Source: Oscillospiraceae bacterium
GTDB lineage: Bacteria > Bacillota > Clostridia > Oscillospirales > CAG-272
NCBI GenBank assembly: GCA_015065385.1
Contig: SVQK01000040.1
Span: 1 to 64,000, forward strand
DNA: 64,000 nt
Direction of reading: 5' to 3'
Position numbers and translations under genes: made by a program. Below are positions 17,901 to 26,291 of the stretch, piece by piece. The notes under the pieces are model-generated. The model made no database searches. It was not told where the DNA came from and saw only the letters and a program-made list of their open reading frames with translations. The first letter of the stretch is position 1, and every line of letters starts with the position of its first letter.

Positions 17901-18125
17901 GAAATCCCGGTGCCGTGGGGACAGCTCGTGAAAGTACTGACCTTCGGAGACGCCGCGCTCTACCCCGTCCGTGACGAGAACGAGGTGATTTTCTTCGACG
18001 GATCGACCGCCCGCGTACAGGGGACGGGACTCGCGGAATTCGTTTTGCTGAGTGACGGAAAGGAGAAGGTTCTCAAAGTTGATTTTACGGACTCTCCGAT
18101 ACGGGAGATCAACACGCGCGAATGA
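14976..18125 (+). CDS. large predicted intracellular glycoside hydrolase-like protein
   Basis: A 1,049-residue protein without signal peptide. The ATG at 14976 is preferred over the one at 14964 because GGGAGGG sits at the right distance. Residues about 1-400 are beta-rich; the middle looks like a TIM-barrel region (MGIRYSHMLDGRELPGCNCN, GKIGAHLAVQWSTDPHDTES, FICYMQGIDEINTEEGLWHM). Residues about 790-900 resemble the glutaminase-like trimerisation domain of GH42-type beta-galactosidases (YRLLITIGYNRAESEDLKKL, SRGGTLLIGWPQ), followed by a C-terminal beta domain. E-rich positions such as DEINTEEG are candidate catalytic residues, unproven. It follows a decayed lipoprotein gene and shares promoter sequence with the GH42-like gene at 56 kb. 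Confidence 0.75.
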   Translation: MSFERYSRIMSDLDVCIRPKNSVTFTFDGSGRKEARRLFLTGETNIDPFWKSEPDYQMLYRRIDDSLRSDLANRDRFCLDYSGKRVPYPKIAYKKLVAPLGTPMFILNDCTDRWIFGVDAKAEGLKIFGYLRVTVEVRYRKEGVDRHSTVPDPDEVFVLDLPAGEYDWTGFQREIGIDSGRVANIGFFVEGEDYEGKVLFEAPRFVSSSGHNLAGQFLPHTEDRRGYNWIGQNLSRIEWIGLKITLNQVPVFDGEIFERCHRFSETEIPLPDHLIREGENTLTVACTSDYRDASGYVLHEWGFITEKDGAILSVPESVTVGEPFAVCVEGKQGETFAFASDTLALVGKPVLGHDGLNAVTMVCKSPVSRPSFTLNGETAGISRCVERENDGVLTGTGDMLYIPVDPVSVENYLKWYLSAHIGNLLTIRPSYRWNGTRTLNSGVYRKLAGFLDAMGIRYSHMLDGRELPGCNCNPSVEELDSGSFLGRQTHEFDGQFAYWGYRDVTNDLSQQMFYDLYIRMDRRFSDRMHLRYIPDNIHYTAEKQYIFRSPVEPDDMKSAAEAFVGRLRASRKGVLRHTGPSMLFKYFYQAGYEWLGAELMYSPTELTISALRGASRVYGGKIGAHLAVQWSTDPHDTESRFRRYRLALFICYMQGIDEINTEEGLWHMESNYYAHHRFSRACERHTAEQQDLYRFISTHTRRGRFYTPIAFVSGRYDGWRCFGRASTWGISRFGFSDMERAWDLLTCFYPKSVLNTLYVVNCPDREIGYYSGTPRGNVDIVPIEAEDFSPYRLLITIGYNRAESEDLKKLYEFVSRGGTLLIGWPQLSVTVNRADAVACHHIFQDGKERVFVKDTYLSHPVSVCEEIEYDDVLVRTDAGRPLIAEKRIGAGRLCFVNAKEYAGSEGVMAACREVIGKLAAECLEKEEVWAKGDRNVQFTVFEKENGGREVYFIATDWHKADPDGVGTLLLENCSYEIPVPWGQLVKVLTFGDAALYPVRDENEVIFFDGSTARVQGTGLAEFVLLSDGKEKVLKVDFTDSPIREINTRE

Positions 18126-18247
18126 TTGCTCCCGTTGGCATCGAGAATCACATGACGCTTTTGAACGCCCGGGGATCCGTACCTCTTTTCAAAGTCTGTG
18201 AAGAAAAGCCGAAATCTGTAACTATTTCTCAGAAAGGAATACAAACC

Positions 18248-18449
18248 ATGAAAAAGAACAGAATCGTTGCCCTGCTGCTGCTTTCCCTTCTTTTTCCATC
18301 ATGCGCAAAAGAAGAAACCGCAGACCAGTCGCCGATTCCCGGGGAGAGCGATAAGGACGAACTTCACCACATTCTACGCAAAGAACGAAAAGCTGTATCG
18401 CAAACAGGTCGATGAGTTATACGAACAGCTGAAAGAGCTCGGGGAATAA
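18248..18449 (+). pseudogene. internally deleted solute-binding-type lipoprotein
   Basis: ATG at 18248 after AGAAAGGAAT opens a lipoprotein signal peptide (MKKNRIVALLLLSLLFPSCA). Within 40 codons the frame becomes meaningless, while another frame carries a typical family C-terminus (FTTFYAKNEKLYRKQVDELY) ending at 18449. The simplest reading is an internal deletion of roughly 1.3 kb that fused the first 35 or so codons out of frame to the last 28. As with the remnant at 14224, it sits immediately upstream of a glycosidase gene. Confidence 0.72.
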
Positions 18450-18579
18450 CGGATCAGTATCGCTTCAAGTGCGGGCAGGAAGGGCGCGGGCTGATCCGAT
18501 GCCGCTCCTGTCCCGCATCTGGACGGATGTATATGGGACTGGCAGACAGGGACACTGTGCGGATACGAGGAGATGGATC

Positions 18580-20931
18580 ATGGACAAAATCAAACGGACC
18601 AGGGGTATGCGGAGCACGGTCACCGAAGGCTGGCAGAACGGCTTCCCGATCGGAAACGGGTATATCAGCGGCGTATTATATGAGGAACACGGTCAGATCA
18701 AAATGACGGTCAACAGCGAGCGTCTGTTTGTTCCATGGAGCGGGATAGACACTGTGCCGGATCTTGCTGACGCCACGGAGACAGCAAGATCCATGATCCT
18801 CGCCGGACAGGAGTGGGAAGCGGCGGCCCTGTTTGCAAAGACTGCGAAGGAACGCGGACTCGTTTCGCCGGATCCCGACAATCCCCGCGGTCATCCGGAT
18901 TGTTTTCAGCCGGCCTGTCAGCTTGTGATCCGGGCGGAAGGGGATAAGGAAAGCGGAGTTCTGTCACTTGATTTTTCCACCGGTGAGACGGTGCTGAGAA
19001 ACGGAAGCCTGACGATCCGTTCCTTCGCGCTGTTCAACAAGCCCGTTCTCGCTCTTCTGATCGAGCCGAACAACTCGGCATCGTTTTCGGTATGTCTTGA
19101 ACCCGTTCCGCCGATCAGTCCGCTTACAGCCTCGAAGCCTCTGTCGGATAAGATGAAGAAACGGTACGTCGCGGAGGAAACGGTCCGGATCCACGGAAGA
19201 ACCATGACCTTGACCGGACGGTACACATCCGGCGGCGGCTGGCAGTGTTCGGCTGAGTTTTTGGGAAATGTACGCTCTCTGTCCCCCGGAACCTTCGCCT
19301 CACACGAAACGCTGATGATCCTTCTGCATTTCGGCGAGCCGCACACGCAGGTTTTACAGGAACAGCCGGAGGACGCGTATGCCGCGCTTCTCGAGGAAAA
19401 TCTCCCCCATTACCGTGAAGCGCTCGGGTCGGCCAGTCTTGAACTGTGCGGCGGCAGCGGTGATGCGGATAATGAAACGCTGCTTGAGGCGGCCCGGCGC
19501 GGTACGATCGATCCGACCTTGCTGGAGCGGGTTTTCGATATGGGAGCCTATCTCTGCGCGTCCTCTTCGGGCGATCTTCCGCCTCACGCGATGGGACGCT
19601 GGGTCCCGGCCTTTGACAGCCACGGGTTCGGGGATTATGTCTTTGACATGGAAGTGGAAGAATGCCTGTGGCCGGCTTTTGATCGCGGAATGAAGCGAAG
19701 TATGGACAGCCTCGAAAAACTGATCGCCCGGAACAGCGGCGACTGGAGACTGAACGCCGAACGCTTTTACGGAGCGCGCGGTTTTCTGGTGTCATGCCGA
19801 ACGACAAACCGGGGTCTGATGACGCACCTGACGGAGGCTTTCCCGCTGTCGTTCTGGACTGCGTGCGCGGCGTGGCTGGCGTTTATGCTGTACGACCGGT
19901 ATCTGAACAGCATGGATTTGAACTATCTGAAGGAGAAAGCACTGCCCTTCATGGAAGAGGCCATCCTGTTTTATTACGATACGCTCCGCCGGGATGACAA
20001 GGGCGAATGGGTCTTCTGTCCATCATATTCACCGGAGAACGTGCCGGGCAACTATATGTCGCCGGAAGTCATCGGATGGTCAATGGCCACGGTAAACGCG
20101 GCAATGGATATCTTCTGCGTAAAGGAACTGGCGGACAACATCTGCGCGGCAAGAGAAAAACTCGGTGAAGAACCGATGCCGGAGGCTCAGGCTGTTTTAA
20201 GCAGACTGCCCCGTTATATGATTCAGGAAGACGGTACGCTGTGCGAATGGGCTTATCCCCGGTACAAAGATCATCCGGAGCACCGGCACATGTCCCATCT
20301 CGTTTGCGCTTATCCGTTCTTACAGACCGAGGATGATCCGGTCCTGTTCGAGGGGGCGCGGAAAGCGATCCGCAAACGCCTGGAAACCAATCTGGGAAAC
20401 GAAGGCTGCGGCTGGAGCTGGGGGCATGTTCTGAACATCGGCGCAAGGCTGAAGGACAAAGAGATCGTAAAAACTGCCGTTCAGACCATCCTGACAAAAT
20501 ACGAGTTCGGCAATCTCATGACGAAGCTGTGGGAGAAGAAAAGGCCGTTTGAGGAATATGAGATTCAGCAGATCGACGCCGCGTGCGCCCTGTCTTCCGG
20601 ACTGATCGAAGCCTTGGTGTTTTCGCGCCCCGGGCATATCTCGCTGCTGCCCGCATGGCCGTTCCAGAGCGGGACAGTACGCGGCGTATGTCTGCGCGGT
20701 CATGTGTATTTGAAAGAGATGACATGGGACGGCGCCCAGATTACCATCATACTGGCGGGAGACCAGGATACGGACGTTGAAGTGAGGTTTCCGGGCGGGT
20801 ATATACCGGAACTTGCCACAGTCCGTTTGAAGGATAACAAAGCGGTGCGCCTGCATGCGGAATGCGGTCAACGCGATCCGCGCCGTTCTACGGTGCAGGA
20901 AAAAGAGGATTCGGACTGCGCGCGGCAATAA
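18580..20931 (+). CDS. GH95-like glycosidase with altered catalytic asparagines
   Basis: A 783-residue protein without signal peptide; the ATG at 18580 follows AGGAG. GH95 (alpha-L-fucosidase/galactosidase) landmarks in order: N-terminal GWQNGFPIGNGYISGVLY, the barrel segment GDYVFDMEVEECLWPA (352-366), YGARGFLVSCRTTNRG, SPEN (E486, matching the family general acid), HRHMSHLVCAYPF (568-580), QQID (D666, matching the base-activating Asp), and the C-terminal domain ISLLPAWPFQSGTVRGVCLR. By eye the family NIN catalytic asparagine pair is replaced by D356 and E358, so specificity or mechanism may differ from 1,2-alpha-L-fucosidase. It is preceded by a lipoprotein remnant and converges on the SLH gene at a shared terminator. 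Confidence 0.82.
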   Translation: MDKIKRTRGMRSTVTEGWQNGFPIGNGYISGVLYEEHGQIKMTVNSERLFVPWSGIDTVPDLADATETARSMILAGQEWEAAALFAKTAKERGLVSPDPDNPRGHPDCFQPACQLVIRAEGDKESGVLSLDFSTGETVLRNGSLTIRSFALFNKPVLALLIEPNNSASFSVCLEPVPPISPLTASKPLSDKMKKRYVAEETVRIHGRTMTLTGRYTSGGGWQCSAEFLGNVRSLSPGTFASHETLMILLHFGEPHTQVLQEQPEDAYAALLEENLPHYREALGSASLELCGGSGDADNETLLEAARRGTIDPTLLERVFDMGAYLCASSSGDLPPHAMGRWVPAFDSHGFGDYVFDMEVEECLWPAFDRGMKRSMDSLEKLIARNSGDWRLNAERFYGARGFLVSCRTTNRGLMTHLTEAFPLSFWTACAAWLAFMLYDRYLNSMDLNYLKEKALPFMEEAILFYYDTLRRDDKGEWVFCPSYSPENVPGNYMSPEVIGWSMATVNAAMDIFCVKELADNICAAREKLGEEPMPEAQAVLSRLPRYMIQEDGTLCEWAYPRYKDHPEHRHMSHLVCAYPFLQTEDDPVLFEGARKAIRKRLETNLGNEGCGWSWGHVLNIGARLKDKEIVKTAVQTILTKYEFGNLMTKLWEKKRPFEEYEIQQIDAACALSSGLIEALVFSRPGHISLLPAWPFQSGTVRGVCLRGHVYLKEMTWDGAQITIILAGDQDTDVEVRFPGGYIPELATVRLKDNKAVRLHAECGQRDPRRSTVQEKEDSDCARQ

Positions 20932-20994
20932 GTAAGGACTTCCCTCTCCGTCCGCGGATTCTTTCCTGCTCCGAGTGAGATTTTCCCCCATGAT

Positions 20995-21036
20995 AAAAAC
21001 TCAGCCGCCCGGATTTTGCTCCGAGCGGCTTTCTTT
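20995..21036. terminator. bidirectional terminator between GH95-like and SLH genes
   Basis: Arms AGCCGCCCGGA (21003-21013) and TCCGAGCGGCT (21020-21030) form a GC-rich hairpin, with AAAAAC to the left (U-tract for the minus-strand SLH gene) and TTCTTT to the right (weaker U-tract for the plus-strand gene). Confidence 0.85.
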
Positions 21037-21066
21037 ATGGTTTCGGTTTCGCGGTTTCCGTTTCGC

Positions 21067-24000
21067 TTATTTCGCAACCTCTTCGCAGAAGACGTGGATC
21101 GCGTGGGCGATTTCGCCTCTGGTAGCGGCTTCGGTAGGACGGAGCATGCCGACGGGGACATCCTCGAGCACGCCCGTGCCGCAGGCCCACTGGAGAGCCG
21201 GGACTGCCCACTGACCCCATGTGAACGCGTCGTAATAGCTGAGAATGTTCGTATCCTCACCAATGCTCACGTCATAGCCCTTGTACTTCGCGTACCGGAA
21301 GAGGATCGCGGCGAGCTGTTCTCTTGTCACGTTGTCGTTCGGGCCGAACTTGCCGTTGCCGTAGCCGAGGACAATACCGTGGGACGCCGCCCATTCGACG
21401 CCGTCGGTGTACCATTCGCACGCTGGAACGTCCTCAAAGACGCCCGTATAGGTCACGTCAGGTCTTCCCTCCATGCGCCAGAGGACGGTCACGATCATGC
21501 CTCTCGTCAGCGGGAGTTCTTCGCCGAATTCGGTTTCGCTCATGCCGTTCATGAGGTTGTTTTCGTACACATACTGAATGTCTTCAATGTACGGGGATTC
21601 AGCCGAAACATCGGTGAACGGGAGTCCGGTTCCGCCGCCTGGTGTAGATCCGGGAGTCGTACCGGGATCCGTGCCGGGCGTCGAGCCGGGAGTGGATCCG
21701 GGAGTCGTGCCGGGTTCCGATCCGGGCGTCGTGCCGGGAGTGCCGCCGGGAAGAAGTCCGGGGATTCCGGGAAGCGTTCCGCCAGGGATACCGGTAGACG
21801 TTCCGCCGGGGACCGTGGGTGTTCCGCCGCCGGGTGTGCCGGGTGTTCCGCCGGGGCCGAAGTTCGGAGTGGAAGTGAAGTTCGCGGTGTAGGTCATGTC
21901 CCCGGTCACGGGAGCGAGAGCCGGCGTCCATCCGCTGAACGAGTAGTTATAGACGGACGACGAGGGTCTGTACGGCGTCATTCCGTTGTAATCCGGGATC
22001 GAGCCGTAGGGGACGTTCGTATCGGTTTCGAGAACCGCGCCGTTGTAGTTGCGCCATGTGACGGTGTAGGTCATGCCGGACGCGGTGGGATCGAACTTCT
22101 TGATCACCGCGTGCTTGGCAATCTGGCCGTCATAGGTGCAGACGTTCTGTTCCGCGTCGTCGAGCTTGCCGCCCGCGGGCTCGAAAATGCCGAGCGGGGA
22201 GGTGATGGTGATCGTGCCGTTTTTCACAGTGATTGCGGATGCTTTGCCGTCCGCCGTCACAACGGTATTGGCGTCGGAGATGGTGATATCCTTATTGCCG
22301 ACAATGCCAACGGATGCCGCCGTGGCGTTCACTTTGGCTCCGCCGGAGATGGTGATGTCTCCAACACTGGCGTAAATGCCATTGCTGAATGATGTTTCCC
22401 CCGTCGATGTGGCAGTCACCGTGCCGCCGGTGATTCCGATATTGCCTTTTGCCGCGTAGATCGCAGAAAGATCTCCCTCTGCCATAACCACGGTCTTTTC
22501 GCCGGAGATGGTGATGTCGCCTGCGCCGGAGTAAATGGCGTGTATATCCGTCGCCGTGGCAGTCACCGTACCGCCGGTGATTTCGATATTACCATTTTCC
22601 GCGAAGATGGCACAAAGTACTCCGTCCGCCTTGACCACGGTATTTGCGCCGGAGATGGTGATATCTCCGAAGGCGTAAATACCGTATCCATCTGCGCCCG
22701 CCGCCGTCGCGGTCACTTGGGCTCCGACGGAGATTTCGATCTTGTCGCTCACCGCTTCAATGGCGGCTTTCTTGCCGTCCGCCGTGACCACGGTATTTTC
22801 ACCGGAGATGGTGATATCTTTGCCCCATGCAAACAAACCGACGTCGCCACCCTTTGCCGTCACATCACCGCCGGTGATACGGATGGCTCCGGCGCTGATC
22901 CCTTCCTCCGACGCCTCAGCCTTCACCTTGGTGCCGTTCCCGGAAATCTCAATTCCTCCCGAACGGACTTCAATACCTGTTTTGCCCTTTGCCGTTACGT
23001 CGCCGCCCTTGATAAAGATATCGCCGCTTTCCGCAAAGAAACCGTTTGAAACAGCCTCCGCAACGACGGTGCCGCCTTCGACGAACAGACCGTCCCTGAC
23101 GTAAATCCCTATCTTCGAGCCCTTCACCGTGATGTCGCCGTCAATGGTGAGTCCCTTCGCGGCAACGATAGCCGTATTTGCGTCACTGTGTTCCAGAGTC
23201 GCGCTGCCCTTGATGGTAAGTTCGTTAACAGAGAGGATGATCGATTCGCTGGGCTTGTTCACCACCTTGATGTTGGGATTATCCAGCGTCAGGGTCTTCG
23301 TCTCGGGGTCGTACTTCGCAGAGCCCGTGCCGTCGCCGAGAATGTCATCCTTGTTCAGGCTGTTCGCCTGCATGCCGCCGACCCAGAGGTCGTAGTATGT
23401 GCAGTTCTTGATCACCGCGCGGGTTGCGACAGTCTCCATGTCGGATTTATAGATTTGGCAGCTGCCGTCCTTGAGTCTCTCCTCGCCGCCGTTCGGTTCG
23501 AAAATACCGAGTGGGTTGGCAATCGTGATCGTGCCGTCTTTGGCGAAGATCGCAGACTCCCCGCCTTCCGCTGTCACAACAGTCTTGTCGCCGGAGATGG
23601 TGACGCTGCCGCCTCCTTCTACGAGGATACCGTAGCCGTTTTCACCCGGGGCTTTCGCAATCAACGAGCCTCCCGTCATGACGAACTTGCCCACATGGTG
23701 TTGGAGATCATCGCCGCAGAGAATACCGGAGCCCATATACTCTCCGCCGACATTTTCACTGGTGGACTGCGCCGTCACAAGAGACTTGTCGCCGGAAATG
23801 GTGATATTATCTGCTTCGATGGCATCGGCTGCTTCGCCCGATACCGTGGCCGTCACCGTGCTGTCGGTGATATTGATATAACTGCCGGAATTGAGAGCAT
23901 CTATACTGCTCTTCGTGATCAGCGTGCTGTCCGTGATTTCAGCATATTTGACGCCTATGCCTCTCATGTGCGTATCGCTCTCAACCGTCGCGTTGTTTTC

Positions 24001-25944
24001 AAGGATGAGGCCGTCCACGGATAATCCTTCGTAAACGTCGCCGCTAACTGAAACTTCGCCGCCGGAGACTGTCAGCTTGCCTTTCGCGGAAATGCCGAAG
24101 CCGTCCGAGGGAATCGTGATTGTCAGCTTGCTGTTTTCGATCCTGACGTCCTGAGATGCGGAAATACCGACCGCGTAGACATTGATTTTAATGTCGCTGC
24201 CCGCGATGGTCAGATCTCCGTCTCTGATCATGATTCCGTCATAAGCGCCGGACGTCATACCGGGCATATTCAGATTCGCGGTGCCCTTGATTGTCAGGTC
24301 GATACCTTCGGAATAGATTACGACGTCCCGGTTTTTCCAAACCCTTCCGATATACTGGTCGGTCACATACTTGCCGGGGAACTCCGGATCGTTCAGCGTC
24401 AGCGTGTTCGTGTCAGGATCGTATTGCGCCTTGCCGCCGTCCCCGAGAATGTCGTCCTTGTTCAGGCTGTTCACCTGTACGCCGCCGACCCAGAGGTCGT
24501 AATCCGTTCCCTTCTTCCCGATTTCGGCTTCCGTCGCAGGGGTCGTGCCGCCTGCTTTATAGACCTGCTTCTTGTCCGTGCCGAGCGTGCCGTCGGTCGG
24601 TTTCCGAATAATGAGAAAAGGATCGATGGTGATAATGCCGTTTTCAGCCCATATCGCGGATGTACCGCCCTCTGCCTTCACGACAGTCTCTTTCCCGGAG
24701 ACGGTGAGGTTCCCTGTCCAAGCGCAGAGACCATACTTCGTCGCTTTCGCTGAAACCTCGCTTCCGTTGGAAATCGCTATACTGCCGCCCTCAATGCCCA
24801 CCTTGTTAGTAAGAGCGTCTACAGTTACTTTCGCATTATCAAACTCAATTTTGCCGCTGATATTTACGGCAGAATAATTCTCCGGATCGGTGTCTGTTAT
24901 CTCCAGTTTCGCGTCTCTCACGGTCAGGTTATTTACCATCACGCTCCATGCAAGACTGTTATTGATCGTCACAACCGTATCTTTCCCGGTGATTTCGATC
25001 TTTTCCCCCATGCCGTAAATACCGTCTGCGGGACCTTCGACAGTAACTTTGCATCCGTCTGCGATGATGATATCCCCACCGATGTAAGTATGAATGCCAT
25101 ACAGACCTATCGAGGCTGTGCACAGTGTATTGACTTTTGTTTCACTGCCTTTGATGATGATATGTCCGGCGTAGGCGAAAATTCCCGCTCCGTCAAACTT
25201 GGTGAATGTTGTGGTCACCGTTCCGCCGGAGATTTCGATATTGCCGGTCTCTGTGTAGATCGCAACTCCGTACTTTCCGTTTGTCGTTGCTTCCACAGTT
25301 CCGCCTTTGATCTCGACTTTGCCGGAGGCCCAGATCGCGTTCCTGTGATCCTCTCCGGGCGCGTAGTTATCCTCGCTTTGGGACGCCTTTACCGTGCCGC
25401 CGTTAATGATGATATCATGCGGAGCGCCGGTCGCGTCCTTATTTGCATGGATACCGTACGTCCTGCCGCTCGCGGTCACCTCGCCGTCGTTGATCGTGAT
25501 ATTGCCGCTCGCTTCGATCCCGCCGTTCGCGGTGACGGTGCCCTCTTCAACCGTCAGAGTCCCCGCTATGATCGCGGACGGCGCGGTGATGTTGAGGTTC
25601 GTGTCCGACCCGATGATCGTGAGCGACTTGACGGCCATGATGCCAACCTTACTGCCCGTGTACTCAAGCTTGCCCGTGATGATCAGGTCATCCTGAGCAT
25701 TTACTGCGAGATCGGGAGCATTGAGCAGCTCAGCGTTTTCAAACGTCAGCGTTTTTGTGCCGTCGTTGTAGGACGCCTTGCCGGTTCCGCCGAAGGGAAT
25801 GTTGTCCTTATTCTCTTCGGTGACTTGTACGCCGTTGACCGACAAGCCGTAGTCCGCCGCTTCCGCTCTCAGCGCCATGACGGGTATCATCAGGCACACG
25901 AGCAGAAGGCTCAAAAGAATGCTCCATCGCAAGGTCTTTTTCAT
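21067..25944 (-). CDS. giant SLH-anchored surface protein with beta-helix-like repeats
   Basis: A 1,625-residue exported protein; the start at 25944 follows GGGAGG and a signal peptide (MKKTLRWSILLSLLLVCLMI). Most of residues 30-1290 consist of short recurring units such as ITISGEKTVVTAEGGxSAI and IEISGGTVTATA, typical of a right-handed parallel beta-helix. Three copies of a module containing YDLWVGGVQVNSLNKDDILG or a variant lie between them. A Listeria/Bacteroides-type repeat (MTYTVTWRNYNGAVLE) follows, then a Gly/Pro/Thr-rich linker of about 70 residues with PGTTPGS units, and three SLH domains in the last 185 residues (LTRGMIVTVLWRMEGRPD, TREQLAAILFRYAKYKGYD). SLH domains bind secondary cell-wall polymer, so it is wall-anchored. 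A role in binding or cleaving polysaccharide is possible but no catalytic site is visible. Confidence 0.9.
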   Translation of the reverse strand: MKKTLRWSILLSLLLVCLMIPVMALRAEAADYGLSVNGVQVTEENKDNIPFGGTGKASYNDGTKTLTFENAELLNAPDLAVNAQDDLIITGKLEYTGSKVGIMAVKSLTIIGSDTNLNITAPSAIIAGTLTVEEGTVTANGGIEASGNITINDGEVTASGRTYGIHANKDATGAPHDIIINGGTVKASQSEDNYAPGEDHRNAIWASGKVEIKGGTVEATTNGKYGVAIYTETGNIEISGGTVTTTFTKFDGAGIFAYAGHIIIKGSETKVNTLCTASIGLYGIHTYIGGDIIIADGCKVTVEGPADGIYGMGEKIEITGKDTVVTINNSLAWSVMVNNLTVRDAKLEITDTDPENYSAVNISGKIEFDNAKVTVDALTNKVGIEGGSIAISNGSEVSAKATKYGLCAWTGNLTVSGKETVVKAEGGTSAIWAENGIITIDPFLIIRKPTDGTLGTDKKQVYKAGGTTPATEAEIGKKGTDYDLWVGGVQVNSLNKDDILGDGGKAQYDPDTNTLTLNDPEFPGKYVTDQYIGRVWKNRDVVIYSEGIDLTIKGTANLNMPGMTSGAYDGIMIRDGDLTIAGSDIKINVYAVGISASQDVRIENSKLTITIPSDGFGISAKGKLTVSGGEVSVSGDVYEGLSVDGLILENNATVESDTHMRGIGVKYAEITDSTLITKSSIDALNSGSYINITDSTVTATVSGEAADAIEADNITISGDKSLVTAQSTSENVGGEYMGSGILCGDDLQHHVGKFVMTGGSLIAKAPGENGYGILVEGGGSVTISGDKTVVTAEGGESAIFAKDGTITIANPLGIFEPNGGEERLKDGSCQIYKSDMETVATRAVIKNCTYYDLWVGGMQANSLNKDDILGDGTGSAKYDPETKTLTLDNPNIKVVNKPSESIILSVNELTIKGSATLEHSDANTAIVAAKGLTIDGDITVKGSKIGIYVRDGLFVEGGTVVAEAVSNGFFAESGDIFIKGGDVTAKGKTGIEVRSGGIEISGNGTKVKAEASEEGISAGAIRITGGDVTAKGGDVGLFAWGKDITISGENTVVTADGKKAAIEAVSDKIEISVGAQVTATAAGADGYGIYAFGDITISGANTVVKADGVLCAIFAENGNIEITGGTVTATATDIHAIYSGAGDITISGEKTVVMAEGDLSAIYAAKGNIGITGGTVTATSTGETSFSNGIYASVGDITISGGAKVNATAASVGIVGNKDITISDANTVVTADGKASAITVKNGTITITSPLGIFEPAGGKLDDAEQNVCTYDGQIAKHAVIKKFDPTASGMTYTVTWRNYNGAVLETDTNVPYGSIPDYNGMTPYRPSSSVYNYSFSGWTPALAPVTGDMTYTANFTSTPNFGPGGTPGTPGGGTPTVPGGTSTGIPGGTLPGIPGLLPGGTPGTTPGSEPGTTPGSTPGSTPGTDPGTTPGSTPGGGTGLPFTDVSAESPYIEDIQYVYENNLMNGMSETEFGEELPLTRGMIVTVLWRMEGRPDVTYTGVFEDVPACEWYTDGVEWAASHGIVLGYGNGKFGPNDNVTREQLAAILFRYAKYKGYDVSIGEDTNILSYYDAFTWGQWAVPALQWACGTGVLEDVPVGMLRPTEAATRGEIAHAIHVFCEEVAK

Positions 25945-26059
25945 TGAAAAACCTCCCTCAGAATGTGTGTCCGGAGGGGCAGAACGGACATTCCCCGCCC
26001 CCCGGGACAAAGATTTCCCTCAGAGACGGCTGCCTCAGAGGATGATTTCTCAATGTAGA

Positions 26060-26088
26060 ATTTTACCCGAAATCCGCCGCGCTGTCAA
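26060..26088 (-). promoter_or_regulatory. promoter of the giant SLH gene
   Basis: Minus strand TTGACA (26083-26088), 17-base spacer, TAAAAT (26060-26065). Near-consensus, consistent with high expression of a surface protein. Confidence 0.83.
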
Positions 26089-26224
26089 GAGTTTTGGAAG
26101 AAATAGTTCGCTTTATTGAAGCAAAAGAGGGTTTCAGCCGCCGGATCGCGCGCAGGATCGACGGTTTTCCCGTCCTCGGACAGAGTCCAATTCGATTAGA
26201 AAAAAATGGACTTTTTGAAGATAG

Positions 26225-26260
26225 AAAAACTCCCATGCGGTGTTATGCCGCACAGGAGCT
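26225..26260 (-). terminator. intrinsic terminator
   Basis: Arms ACTCCCATGCGG (26229-26240) and CCGCACAGGAGCT (26248-26260) with one bulge and a 7-base loop, followed on the minus strand by five U. It ends the transcript of the secreted protein at 26292-27380. Confidence 0.85.
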
Positions 26261-26291
26261 TTCGGTCATGTCCCGGGCAGATCGGGACGGA

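Larger units (their letters stand above)
25945..26291 (-). other. intergenic region with promoter and terminator
   Basis: 347 bases between two minus-strand genes. It holds, reading leftward, the terminator of the upstream gene (26225-26260), an AT-rich stretch, and the SLH-gene promoter (26060-26088) with a leader of about 110 bases. No small gene or RNA is recognised. Confidence 0.65.

Noticed and set aside
21900..25800. Possible CRISPR or satellite array in the 22-26 kb repeats
   Set aside because: The repeats are degenerate, in frame and encode beta-helix-like units of one long protein; there is no constant repeat/spacer period.
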